DNA of 64,000 nt from Rhizophagus irregularis (taxonomy: Eukaryota > Glomeromycota > Glomeromycetes > Glomerales > Glomeraceae). A model generated the notes under the pieces. It did no database searches. It was given only the letters and a program-made list of their open reading frames with translations, and had not been told where the DNA came from. The stretch lies in NCBI RefSeq assembly GCF_026210795.1, contig NC_089442.1, positions 4,244,501-4,308,500 of the forward strand, read 5' to 3'. The translations under genes were made by a program, and so were the position numbers. Positions 20,165 through 33,457 of this stretch are shown in pieces; position 1 is the first letter of the stretch, and every line of letters starts with the position of its first letter.

Positions 20165-23100
20165 TCATCTTTTAACGTATATTATAATATTTCAATGTTT
20201 GATAATCGAAAATAAAATAAAATACAAAAATATAAAACGAAAGTACTATTACCTCTTCTTTGTATAGCATTCCATTGTTAATATATTGACAAAAATTAAT
20301 TGCTGTCTCGCACCATTTCTTTGCTTGCACGAAATCATTAGCGCTGCTTAAGACATTTTTCAATTCCATATAATTTATTAAAAATTACAAAATTTAACTT
20401 AGTATAGCACCTACGAATAATAATCTATTCCACAATTCCATGCATTGACCATTAACCATTGAATCTCATCTGGTGGATATTTTCCCTATACGGATTAAAA
20501 AGAAGTTAATATAATTTCAAATAAATTATCTTAATTAGTACCTTGGTACATTCTTGATTTAGTATATCGAGCACTTGAACGTAGTACTGGGCAGCTGATT
20601 GTTTGTTTTTTAACATTGCGGTTATAATCAACATTCGAAACCATCTTGAAAACTGTTCAATATCAGCTTGTTTATGTTTCATTATAGAATTTAAAAGAAT
20701 CTAACATAATTTGCTTTAGTATATGATCATCTTAGTTCACTTTTAAAAAATATAAAAAATATAATCACCTGTAAGGTCGAAATTATAACTGTAAGTGAAA
20801 AGAAAGTTAATGTTAAATTATTACTCTTCGAAGCAATTAATCAATCTGTTATTAAAATTATTATGTTACTTGTACTCGGACAGTCACTCTCGTTGATTAA
20901 CAATTCTACCATCCGCTCGAATATTTTTGATGGTATCTCAAAATCAAATGCCTCTGTAGTCTTTATTACGATAGGGTTAATCGATAATTTTTATTAAAAA
21001 TAAACAGAAAAGAAGGACTTAACTTACATTAATCACACTCTGTAATTTATCCCAAAGACCCAATTTTACTTTTGCTTCGTATTCGAATAATAATACTAAC
21101 ATTAGATCCTTTTGTGAAGATTGACCGTCATTTTCAATATTTTCAAATTTCCGCTTGCTCGATACTTTTATTTTCTTGTATTGTTCGACTTTATCTAAAA
21201 CTTGTTCTAAAATTTCTTTCTGTTTAATTATGTAATGATTTAATTTAGTTGTATTTTAAAATGTAAGAAAAATAGCAATCGATAATTGTATCAACCTTTT
21301 TAGATATTGATTTTTCTTGTCGAGAAAAAAATATTTTACCACATAGAGAAAAGAATATACAAAGTTTTTTTCGGGTTATGTGTTCTATAGTTTCTTCGGG
21401 GTATTCATTTAGAAACTGATAAAGAACTTTAAGTTAGCAAAACTTCTAAATATTATAATAGAAATACGTGTATACCTTATGTGAGATCTCAATTAATCTG
21501 ACAGCATATAAATCACTACCATTATCTGATTGGTGACAGAATCCTAATGCAATATTCCATGCTACAAGAAATAATTTTAATATTTACTTTGACAAAATTT
21601 TATAAATTTAGTTTGTCAAATTTAACCTGTTTTGAAAAACCATTCAAAGTCATTTAACGGTGCTTTCTTTGACTGAAATATTCCGGTTTCATTTACATCT
21701 TTAATCGTTGTATCATTAAGAGTGGATGCTATATTATTTAAACATAGTCCAAAATTCAGTAATTACAAAAAAATAAAATAATTATTAGGTAGATAAATAT
21801 TACCGATTTCAAAGTAATTACAAATACATTCTTTCAGCGAATTCCTGAAATTTTATATTTTAGTTTTACTTGTTTTTCACTAAAAGAAAATATTTGAGTA
21901 AACTCACTTTTCTGCATTACTTGACAAAGAATTATGAGTCATTCGAATCAAACATCTAACAAGTAAATGAATAATTTGAGATGAATTTTACATATACATA
22001 TACTAGTAAATCTTAACTCACCTAATTAATACGGAAATATTAATATTCGCTATGTCTTCACCATTTTTATGCTTTTTCAAAATTTCTTGCAATGTTTCAA
22101 TTAAAATTTCCTTATTTCCTTTTTTATACGCTTCATGGGCTGCCATGGCAAGCATGTTTCCGTTAAATCCATTTCCATTACACATATTACTCAAATATCG
22201 AATTGCTAAATATTCCATTTAGGAAAAATGTATATTAACACTAAATTAATTAAATTAATTAAAAAAGAAAATTTTGTCAACCTTGATCATTTTGTCGTTT
22301 TTCCATAGCGATATGGTAAAGTATGTAAAAATTTGCGGAGGAATTATCTTCGTGCAACTGTGCCTTATGAACTGCTTCAATTGCATCTGATAAGGCATCA
22401 TCTTCCAGGCAGCATAATGCTATTTTTCTGTAATTATTAAGAATTTAGTAATTATATGATTAAGAATAAACCAATAAATTGAGAGAATGATACCTTTGTA
22501 AAATTGCGGCATTACGGTTTTTCGTTGAGGATAACCATTTATATGCCATCAAATACCATTTTTTAGCGCGTTCGTAATCTTGATTCTATAAATAATCAAA
22601 TTCACTAATAAAGTACTTTGAAGTTTAATTAAAAGTTCAAATAAATTAAAAAAATCTTACTGAGTAATTACGATCCCCATTTTGCCAAAGAATCTGTTTA
22701 ATATGAAATTAATTAATTTATTGCGTCTAGAAGGAATAATTACAAAATTCTTACTAGTTGACATGCAATTCTTGTCCTATGACTAATAACGATACCGTGC
22801 CTTTGTTCAACTGTAGATATGAAGGTAGAATGAAGATTTTATAACAAAGTCTTTTCAAGTAATATTAATATACGTACATCCTAGTGTCACTTCAATACTA
22901 CAGATAATATCATTAATCTCCAAATTTATTGAATTACCACTTTCAAGCATATGGAATTTACTTATTATAGCTTTCTCGATGTATGAGACATTTCGCATAT
23001 CAGCAAGTTTTTCTTCAATAAGAATATCTATTCCTCTTAATGCCGTCATTACACTTTATATAATGAAAATATTCGATTGTTTAGAGAAAATAAAGATAGA

Positions 23101-25298
23101 TTTTACAAATAATTTTACTAGCTTACTTGATTTCACTGATAAAATGTGTGATATTCAACAAGCTAAATTTTATAATGTTAGATTGTATTTAAAAAAGTAA
23201 TATTGATTACAAAATTAGATATTAACTCACATTTTTAAATTTTCTTTGGTTACTTGACTATTTCTAATAAATGGAAAGTATACTATTTAAAAAAGTAAAT
23301 ATCATTTATTAGAAATAATTAATAAGGTAAAAATGTACTTTAACGAACAAACCTCCTTCGAATTGGATTGGGATGAAATTCTTTTGTTTCATTATCTTGA
23401 GTTTCAACAAGGTTGCCAAGGCATTACCGGGATTTTCCTATAAATGACACTCGTAAAATAAAAATAATATTATACGATAATTTTAATCAATAATTATACC
23501 TCTAAACAAAGATTTACTGCATTTTCAGCCAAGTCTAAATTTGATTCATCATACACGATGTTCTTTAAGTAGCAATTCGCTGTTACGAAATAAATGAAAT
23601 ACAAATGAATCGATTGCGTATATTTAATTTATTAGAGTTATTACTCTTTTACCAAGAATATTTAGGGTATTGGTCTAAATAAAAAAGATATTAGAATAAA
23701 GGATAGAACAATCTAAAAATTATTTCTATACATACAAGTAATTTAGTTCTTTCAGAATTTGACACTGGCGTTCCATCAGTTAACAGTTCATGGCATTTTC
23801 TTAGCCATTTTATTGCATCATTCGTTTTTCCTTCACGTGACGCTTGATTACCAACCGTAAAACATACTTGGCACAAAATGTCAATCTAAATGAAAGTTTT
23901 TTAGAAAAAATTTAGAAGCGCAATTACCAATTACCAATTACCTCTTTAGTAGTTACATATTCTAAGTAATTTTTATCTTATAAAGGAGTTAAGGAGAAAA
24001 TAATTAGTTTATTGAGATGATAATTAAAATACGAATAATATTTTGTTACCTGTTGCATGCTGAAACATTAAATTAGCAACGTGAACATTTGCCAATTTCC
24101 ACGCCTGTTCGTAAATTGTAAATTGAGTATAGCATAAAATATTGAACAAAGTAAATCGAAAAATACAAACCGCTTCGGCACGATATGCGTAGTATACTAA
24201 CAACGCAGCCGCTTTTGAATGTTGTTCTTTTGCGGTTCCATCTTGTAAAGATAATACAGAATCTTCAATCTATGTAATTCAATGTATTTGTATCAACAAA
24301 TTTTAATTATTGAAATTATTTTATAAACTAAACATAAAACCTCATTGGCGGAGCGCAAAACATCATCAGCCTGGTCACTTCTTCCACAGTCTGTTATTTT
24401 ATGTAACGAAAATTCAATAATTATTAACTATTGTACATGAAAATTACTTACAAAATTATATTATATACCTAACCAAGCTTTGCCTACTTTACTTGCCAAA
24501 GCAAGCAATTTTACTGTGGCTTATAGAATAATTATAAATCTTTTGTCCTAAAAATTTTTTTTTTATGCATGAAATTATCAAATATTAACAAACATTTTTT
24601 TTCTGGATCTTCGCTTACTCCCGCTCGGATCATAGCAAATCCAACTTGCCGAACTTGTGAAGATTGGTTCAATTAAGCTTAACTGTTTTAACAAATGAAT
24701 CATTTAATTGGGTACAATGTAAAATAATTACATAATGGTATTAATTCGTCAGTCCCACGTGAATCACTTATTGTTTTCAACGCAATCGATGAGTTCCATA
24801 ATCCAACGCCTAAAAATAAAAATAATTACAATATTCCTAATATTCCACTGATTTCCTAAGTAACGTTATTTTTTTTATACCTATTTCGTCTATCTCATCC
24901 GATAATTCGAAATTCTGCGCCACTTTTTGTAGATTCATAAATTGTTCGACACTACGAAGAATCTCTTTTAGAGAATCCTGAATAAATTTAGTATCTAAAG
25001 GATTTTTGTTTATTTTTTCATGTACGTCCTTTACCAATGCTATAAATAATAATTATTAATATTTCACCTGAATCTAATAGTAAATAAATGCGATATTACC
25101 TGAAATGACTTCAAGTTGTTTTTTTAGTCTTGTTCCAATAGCTTTTGGATCTGCATTTTCACTTATATGAGCGTCCCCACTGTTTAACGGAAAGGTAATA
25201 TCTTCAGATGATGTAGGTGATGTTGATACTCGTTTTCCATCAAGAGTTAAAAAGAAAGGGGCTTCACTATCCGTTGATTTGTTGGTCTTTTTAAACAT
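20165..25298 (-). CDS. SPO22/ZIP4/TEX11-type meiotic TPR protein, many exons
   Basis: Start at ATG 25298 (MFKKTNKSTDSEAPFFLTLD). Exon 1 is 25298-25100 with donor GTAATA, exon 2 is 25039-24881, and exon 3 begins near 24810 with VGLWNSSIALKTISD. Later exons carry VRQVGFAMIRAG (about 24640), CFTVGNQASREGKTNDAIKW (23691-23876), LAMAAHEAYKKGNKEI (about 22130) and YPPDEIQWLMVNAWNCGIDY (about 20420-20490). The last recognisable one has AKKWCETAINFCQYI (about 20310). Repeated helical pairs fit tetratricopeptide repeats. These motifs match the SPO22/ZIP4/TEX11 family, which links the synaptonemal complex with ZMM proteins and promotes crossovers in meiosis. Roughly 20 short introns with GT-AG borders. 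Exon ends beyond exon 3 and the final exon are approximate. No inactivating change was noticed. AT-rich transposon-filled DNA flanks it on both sides. Confidence 0.82.
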
Positions 25299-25299
25299 T

Positions 25300-26757
25300 T
25301 TTGTAGTGATAAAGTAGCTAAAAGAAAAAATTAAATTATGTAAAATAGTATTTGTACGTGTTGAAATAAACTTTATGATACTTTAATTACACCCGAAATT
25401 ATAGGGATTAGCTTTTTTAGTCTTGATGCGTAATGCCTGCAAATCCTGTGTGGGTTTTACAAGGATTTAAAGTAAATTATTAGCTAACTCATTTTACTTT
25501 AATAATACCTTTGGTAAATATTTTTCAAATCCAGAAATATTATTTCTTTATAAACTACCATTTAAAAGCATTAATTTGAATATTACAGAACCGATCTGAT
25601 TAATCATGCAGAATATAACGAATTTATATAATTAGATGCATCCGAATGTACTTTATATAACTGAATTATCATATGATTTAAAATTTAGCATTGTAAATTG
25701 TGTATAGTATTCAAATAGTACACTTTAATATAGTTAGGTAGTTATGAACAATTTTGCTGGTGCAAAATGATTATATGTTTTTATTTTTGTCACCATATAT
25801 TATGTGGAAATTTACTTTATACTGAAACCAAACCTTCTGGAATAAAACTTCAAAAAATACATAAATAACTCAAATCCAGACTTAATGTTTTAATAAAAAT
25901 TTTATACATTTAATCTTATTAGAAGCTTTATATAAAATTATTATATAAATTAAAATTATACTGTAAAATATATATGAGTTTATATAAAATATGAAATTCA
26001 GATATCTTATATGCAATATATTAACAAATTAGTTACATTTCTAAATGGTAATTATATATGTAAAAGTGTATTAATCAAGAAATATTATGAAGCAATGGAA
26101 AAGACAGATTTGTGGAAAAATAGCATAGTAATAAAGATAAAAATGCAATAATAAATAATGGAAAATATGATAAGAAAATAGAAATGATAGTTAAAAATAT
26201 AACATTCTCTTATAATGAAATAGTATGAAAAGAAATAATAATCAGAATAAAGAGTAGTTTAAGATAATATGAAGAATATGATAAAAAGTTTAGAATTGAG
26301 AATATAATTGAACCAATAAGTTTATTTTGGAATATTATATAGTTACAACCTTTTTTTATTATAAAGTTATTTAATTTTAAGTTAGAATAGAAATCTGAAA
26401 AATCTGAAGAAAACTATGCATTTCAATAATTAAAATAATTAAATAAATTCTCTATATAAATATTGTAATTTATAAATTAATTACGCATTTTTGTTTTTCA
26501 TGTTTTAATTAAAACTTACTATACAAATATACCACAAAAAAAGAAAGATATAATAGTACCATTAGAAATTGGAATAATTTATATAATTAATGTTTATAAT
26601 ACTGTCTATTATTTTGAAGTATTAAGTGATTTTAGCTATTATATTATTTATTATTTTTATTATAAAAGTTTGTGAGTTACTTATTTTTAGAACTATAATA
26701 ATTGGAAGATTACTTATTTTCAGAAATTACTTAATTTCAGAATTATATACACTAAAC
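25300..26757. other. AT-rich region upstream of the SPO22-like gene
   Basis: No frames of interest on either strand. It should contain the promoter of the minus-strand gene that starts at 25298, but I see no distinct motif. Confidence 0.4.
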
Positions 26758-27220
26758 TACAGTAAATTACCAGATTTTATAAAATTTACTTAGTAATATA
26801 TAGTAAAATTGAAGATTTTTAGGTTGCATGAAAGTTTATAAATTTTTAATAAAGTCAGTCAAAAAATTTTTTATTTGAAAGCCAATCGATTATAGTTATA
26901 AAAATATGATCAGAAATATCCAATTTTAAGAATGCAGAAAATGATTTATTTATAAAGTAACAGACAAGATAATTTTATATGTAAAATGAGAAAAAACATA
27001 TAGAAAGATCATTACTTATACTTTGCAATAAGAGAATTTTTTTACACTTTAAAAATTTTACTTTTTTGTTTTAATACATAAAAACTAGAAATGGTTGGCT
27101 ATCAAATAAAAAAAAAATTGGCTAGATTTATTGAAAATTCATAAACTTTTAAACAACATGAAAATATTCAATTTACTATATATTACTAAATAAATTTTAT
27201 AGAATCCAGTAATTTATTGT
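26758..27220. mobile_element. MITE with ~110-bp inverted repeats
   Basis: The left arm (ACAGTAAATTACCAGATTTT at 26758, then AGTAATATATAGTAAAATTG) pairs with the complement of the right arm (TACTATATATTACTAAATAA, then CCAGTAATTTATTGT ending at 27220). The pairing runs for about 110 bp with mismatches. No coding sequence. The target duplication is not clear. Confidence 0.65.
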
Positions 27221-27717
27221 ATATAAATAATAGATTTAAGAATAGTAAATTAAGAACATTTGTTAAATATATAAAAATAATATAATAAAGGAATATAATT
27301 AGATTATAAAATATTTAATATATTAAAAATTATTATTCAAAATAAAGTAAGACTATTCAAATTCAATACTTTGTTTAATATAATTTTTCCCTTTTTTTAA
27401 TTTTTAAAGGATTTTTTCAAAAAGAAATTTCCTAATTAGACCATAATTTTTTAAATATTTAATTAATAAATTATAATATTTAATTCAGGCTAAAATTAAC
27501 AATAATTATGAACATTTTTTTTTATTAAATTCCTTTCCCTTCTTCTGGTAAACCTCAATTTTATTATGTTAAATAATATATTGAATTATTAGTATAATTT
27601 TTTTTTTTTAATCGCAATGCATTTGCAATTTTATTAAAGTAGATAAATAAAAAGAATATAAATATAAAGTATTATTCTAAAAACTACTTTATTATAATTA
27701 AACTACAAACCACTCAT

Positions 27718-30700
27718 CATACGTAAAGTATATCAGGAAATTTTTTAAGATGCAGAACTGCAGAGATCTGTAAAATTAGCAGATCTTTGCATTTTTTATG
27801 TAACTTTATGCGGAAGTCTGCAATTTTGCAGATTTCCACTTTTTATTTTTTACAAAATTATGCAATAATCTGCAATTTTGCATATTTCTGATTTTTTATA
27901 TATGCATTTCTGCGGAAGTCTGTGATTTTGCAGATTTCTGCTTTTTTTTTTATGTGAATTTATGCAGAAGTCTGCGATTTTGCAGATTTTTACTTTTTTT
28001 TTCATTAAAATATCAGTTCGATTTGCAATTTCATCATTTTAATTAACTCTATACTAAATTTCAGTTTGATTAATTTTAACTTGATTTAATTGATTAACTC
28101 TAACTTGATTTAATACCTAAACTTTTTTAAATAATTTTTTTTACAACACTCTTTAAAGAAAAAATTTTTACAAGACTTATAGAGAAATAATTTTTTCTAC
28201 AACCCTTTTTATTAAAAAAACTTTATAAAATAATTTTTTCTACAACAACTTTTAAGAAATAATCTGTTAAAGATTCCAAAGAAAAAATATTTCTATTATT
28301 TTTTAAGCTTTGAAGCTTATCAGAGAATTTTTTTTTTAAAAAAAATTTATTTGCAAGGTTCGGAGTCTTTAAGGCAACATTCTGCAACATGCAGAAAAAT
28401 CAGAAGCCCTTAAAAAAGGAAGTCGCTTAAATTATTCCTTTTTTTTTATTTGCTTTGATGAATGTCAGTTAAGTAACGTTCAGTTTGTAAGAACATAATA
28501 TGTTGTCAATTTTAATTCAGAGGTATATCATCTCTGAAACTTTAATTTTTTTTAGAGAAAAAAAAATTTTTTTATATATTATAGGTTCCAGATGGAACCT
28601 ATCAAAGATTTTGGAATTCAGAGGTATGCTTACCTTCGAATCTTAATTAATTTTTTTTAAAAAAAAAATAAATTTTTTTTTACATTATATAGGTTCTGGA
28701 TAAAACCTATCAAAGATATTGGAATTCAGAGGTATGTTTACCTTTGAATCTTAATTTATTTTTTTTAAAAAAAAATATTTTTTATTATATTATATAAGTT
28801 CCGGATGGAACCTATCGATGATTTTAGTTGGAAAAAAAAAATTTTTTTTTATATTATATAGGTTCCGGATGGAACCTATCGATGATTTTGGAATTCAGAA
28901 GTATATTAAGTATTAACTTCTGAATCTTTAATTTATTTTTTTTAAAAAAATAACAATTATTTATTTAACAAACGTTATTAACGTTCGTTTTATCAAATTT
29001 TTAGGTCCTGAATGCCGAATAACAGCTCTGGACTCTTATTTTGAAGGTAAAAACCTTTGAATTTTTATTTTTAAATTTTTTATATAATGAACGTTACTAA
29101 TGTTCATCATTTCTTTTTTAGGTCCTGGTAGTGTTTATGGTTATCCAGATAAAATTTTTGTAAATGGATCAGATGAAAAGGATTGAAGGATTTCATCTTA
29201 TCCAGATCATCCGAGCTTTTAGTTCTGGACTCTGGAGATAATCCTTTTTTTCTTTAGGTCCTTTAGTTCTGAACTTTAGAGATAACTGGTAGGGGACTTT
29301 TTTTTAATTCTTTTTCTTTTGTTTTGTTATTATTTCATTCTTATTGTTTTTGCTAATTTCGTTTTTCTTCTTCTTTAGGTTCTTCAGTTTTTAACTTTGG
29401 AGACGAAGGGTGAGTTTTTTTTTATTTTTATTTTCTTTTTATTATTTTGTCTTGTTTCCTTCTGTTAATTTCATTTTTTTTCTTTAGTTCTTTGGTTCTC
29501 GGACTTTGGAGACAACAGGTGGGGTTTTTTTAATTTTTATTCTTTCTTTTTCAATTTGTCTTGCTTTATTCTTCTAATTTCGTTTATTTTTTTTAGGTTC
29601 TTTGATTCCTGGACTTTGAAGACAACGGATGGGTTGTATTTTTTTATTTTTATTTATTTTTTTCATTTTATCTTATTTCCTTCTGCTAATCTCGTTCATT
29701 TTTTTTAAGTTCTTTGGGTTTGAACTTTGGAGATGACAGGTGAGTTTTTTTTTATTTTTATTTCTCTTTTTCGTTTTATCTTTTTTCCTTCTGCTAATTT
29801 CATTCTTTTTCTCTGAATTCTTCAGTTCCTGGACTTAGTGTTTCAATCCGTTTATCTGCAATTCATATCGTGGATGGATATCTGCCTTAATCTTCCAGAT
29901 TTCCATTTCGAAGGTAAAAAAAACTGAAATTTTATTGTTTTTTATTTTTATTGTTTCTTATTTTATTTATTATTTTTTAGGTACGAAAATTTGACTGGAA
30001 TCCCAATTCGAAGGTAAATTTCAAATTTTTTATTTTATTTTTTTTTAACGAAATGTTTGTTAACATTTTCGTTTCTTTCTTTTTGTAGGTCCGCAGCTTT
30101 CCTGGAAGGAATTTCAAAAGTAAAATTTTGAAGGTAACCTTCAAAATTATTTTCTTTAAATGAAAATAAAACACTTAGCTAACTTTATTTATTTTCTTTT
30201 GTAAGTACAGGAAACCGAAAGATAAGCCCCAATCTCCAACAATTTAACAATTTTGAAGTAAAACTTCAAAATTTTTTCTTTTTTTTTTATTTTCCAATGA
30301 AATGTTTACTAACATTTTGACTTTCTTTTTGTAGTTTTGCAGCTTCCAGTCAAAATAACTGGATTTATAAAATTGGTCAACACTGCTTTATAGAAAAGTT
30401 TCTGGAAAGAACTTCGAAGGTATTCTTTGAAGTTCTTTTAATTTTTTTTAACGAAACGTTTGCTAACGTTTTTGTTCTTTTATTATTGTAAATTTACGGG
30501 TTCCTGGAAAGCTCTTTGGACAGAACTTCGAAGGTATTTTTTGAAATTCTTTTAATTTATTTTTTTTTTATTTAACAAAAAGTTATTAATTAACGTTTCA
30601 TTTTTTTAGGTCCATGACTTCTTGGATAAGAACTTCTTTGTAGGTTTGAGTACAGCCTCATCTTCTGCTTGATCTGGTTACAGAAATCAATTTTTTATCA

Positions 30701-31557
30701 TCATTCAGTACTAGTTTTCAGTGGGAGCCTAGGCTTCAGTGGGAGTTGGTGCTTCAGCAGGAGCTGGAGCTGAAGCTGGAGCTGATGCAAGAGCAGGAGA
30801 AGACTTCTTGGATGAGAACTTCGAAGGTATTTTTTGAAGTTTTTTAATTTTTTTGTTTTTTTTAATGAAACTTTACTAACTTTTTTTATAGGTCTGCGAC
30901 TTCTCAGAGGTATCGGTTAGAACTTTTGGAATAGTAAGTTTTGAAACTTCAATTATTATTTTGTTTTTTTAATGAAATTTTATTAACGTATTTTCTTTTT
31001 GTAGGTCCGTGACTTCTTGGATGATATCTAAAGGGAACTTTAAAGGTATTCTTTAAAGTTCTTTAAAATTTTGTTTTTTTTCTTAACGAAACATTACTAA
31101 CTAACTGAACGGTTTTACTTTTCTACTTTTTGTAGGTCTACAAGTTCCTAAGCACTTCTTAAATGCAAATTTAAATAGTTATTTGTTGGAATCAAACCAA
31201 CTGGAACAATATTCAAACCATTAACAACATATAGTAGAGAAAAGAATAAATTAGCTTTATTTACTAATAAATAGTATTACTTGTAAATATATCTAAATTA
31301 AATAAATTAAGTAAATTAATTGATATTAGTTAAATTGAAGTATTATAAAATTGAAGTATTATTTGTACTACTAATTATTTTAAATTAATTCGCAGATTTA
31401 ATTTTTGAAGATTGTCGCAGAACTTTATTTTCTTGAAGTTCTGCGTAGAAATCATAAAAATTTTTTTTTTGCAGTATTGAAGATCTGCGCAGAAATAATT
31501 TCTGAAAATCTGCGCAGATCTGCTCCTTAAAAAATTTCCTGATGTACCTCACGTGTG
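27718..31557. mobile_element. 3.8-kb non-autonomous element holding an exon/intron-like array
   Basis: The left end CATACGTAAAGTATATCAGG (27718) continues with AAATTTTTTAAG. The complement of the right end reads CACACGTGAGGTACATCAGG with the same continuation (31520-31557), so the inverted repeat is over 30 bp. Subterminal zones are rich in TCTGCAGA-like words (27745-28010 and 31430-31535). The middle (28510-31160) is a tandem array of intron-like units. No transposase was seen. The superfamily is unknown and no clean target duplication was found. Confidence 0.6.
28510..31160 (+). repeat. Array of short exon-like segments with splice-like borders
   Basis: About twenty units of 80-140 bp. In the later part each has a T-rich tract ending TTTTTTAG or TTTTGTAG, a short segment starting GTCC or GTTC, then GAAGGTA(A/T) with a hairpin across the donor (ACTTCGAAGGTA...TTTGAAGT), then a second hairpin such as AACGTTTGCTAACGTT. 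The earlier part (28510-28930) has a GGTTCCGGATGGAACC palindrome in each unit. No long open frame crosses the units. Confidence 0.65.
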
Positions 31558-31755
31558 CACTGTTGAGTAATTGTTAAACTCCGTAGGTAGACTACGTTTG
31601 TAATATGTCATCTTAGCCCTAAGGACCTATCTTCTATGTCAGGTGATCACAAAACCCAGATTATTAGTATAATTTAAAGAATTATATATATTTATAAATA
31701 TTAATTATATATTGGATTATATGATAAAGTCCATTTATTTACATACATTATATAG

Positions 31756-31970
31756 TAAGGTTGTTAAAAAAACTAAAAAGTTTTAGTAAGTTAGTAAAAT
31801 GCTAAAATAATAAAATTAAACTTTGCAAAATTTTGAAAAGCAAAATCTGATAAACTTATTATAAATGCTAAAACTGCTAAAACTTTACTAAAACTATAAT
31901 AAAATTATAGTAAAATCTTAAAAAAACTAATAATTATAAGATTTTAGAGAAAGATTAATAAATTTATGAT
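31756..31970. mobile_element. Badly decayed copy of the 244-bp hAT-like MITE
   Basis: Starts TAAGGTTGTTA and keeps AACTTATTATAAATGCTAAA and AAACTATAATAAAATTATAG, matching the element at 2105-2348 with most G/C positions turned to A/T. The right end is unclear. Confidence 0.55.
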
Positions 31971-33165
31971 ATGTAAATATATAAATAAAAATACAAAACA
32001 AATAGATATTAGGATTTTGTTTTTTATCGCAATGGCGAAATATCGCCAGTACCTAATATCACGTGAAATTTTATATCACATGACTTTTCGTAAAATTTAT
32101 TTCAAACAATTTGAAGCATTTAGCATTTAAAATATTTATTAAATATTAATTGTTACATTGAGAAACATTACATTAAACAAATAATAAAGCATAATATTAA
32201 AAGTTACTTGGTTGTTTTTTCCTGTTAACATTAATATAGTGCAAAATCTCAATATAAGAATAACGATAATGAACGAAAACAAAAAAAAAATCATAAATAT
32301 ACCTTGCAATTTTTTTGGTAATGTCTAACTTTCCCGCATTGTTTGCAATAACGTTGCATTTTTGTTTTAGTTCTAGAAACTTCACAAGATGACTTGAATC
32401 TTTTTGTACCAACTGGTCGTCCTTTACCACATTTTTTCCTTGGATTTTGTAATATTGGTACTGAAGATTCAACATTTTCCTCATTCTTTTTATCGCTTAT
32501 ATCTTCTTCAAATATTTGATCCATTTGACTATCATCTTCATCCTCTGCAAACTCTTGTAGTAAGTTGATAAGTTCTTCAGATTTTGAACTATTTTTTAAT
32601 GCCTTATTCAAAGCTTTCTTATACATGCCATGTAGTTTACCATAAATAATTTGCTGATCAAGAACTGTCAATCTTTCTTCATAAAATTCATTATTATATT
32701 GGTTAAATAAACATAAATTTGCCTTACTATCATATGTAATATATTGATCTTCTTGCATAAATTTATCAGCAATTAAGAACGGTTCTTGCAGACCATTTTT
32801 GCCTATATTATACCATCGTGATGGAATAAACTGAATATGAAATACTGCATTTTTTGTATTTAACATTACTTGAAAGTAATGTCTGCATATAATACCAGTT
32901 TGTATGATTGAAAGACAAGAACAGATGTAGTTTCCGTTTTGTAATAACAAAACATAATGTTTAATTTTTAATGAATTTCCAACATTAATTGCCCATATTT
33001 CTTTAACGTTATGAGATCCAACAAATTGAATAATTTGTTTCAAAGTAGCTTGCAGAAGATCAATTTCGGAAATTTTATTTGAATTCTTATCAGTTAATTC
33101 AGATATTTCTGCTAACTCATCTATCTGATCTATTCTAATATCTTCAACAAGGTTTGCCGTATAAT

Positions 33166-33457
33166 AGGACCCCGGATATCTCCAAAACAGGTCATAAGTC
33201 ACACTTTCGACAGATTGGCCCATTTTTCGATCAAAAATCGTTTTTTGTAAATATCTCGGCATCCAGTGGTCCAATTTTGATGAACTTTTTTTTTAAATTG
33301 TAGAGCTAAATGAGGGCTACAAAATAAAAAAATGTTCATTAAAATTGAATTACTGGATGCTAAGATATTTACAAAAAACGATTTTTTGAGTTTTAGCAAA
33401 AAGGGTGTTTTTGACCAAAAGTCCATTATGACCTTTATATTAGATATCCGGGGTCCT
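33166..33457. mobile_element. 292-bp MITE inserted in the MULE transposase
   Basis: Ends AGGACCCCGGATATCT and AGATATCCGGGGTCCT form a 16-bp perfect inverted repeat, followed inward by further complementary blocks (GGTCATAA, ATCGTTTTTTGTAAATATCT). Flanking CGTATAAT at 33158-33165 and 33458-33465 is an 8-bp target duplication. Removing the element restores the host frame across LYYTANLVED. Confidence 0.88.
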
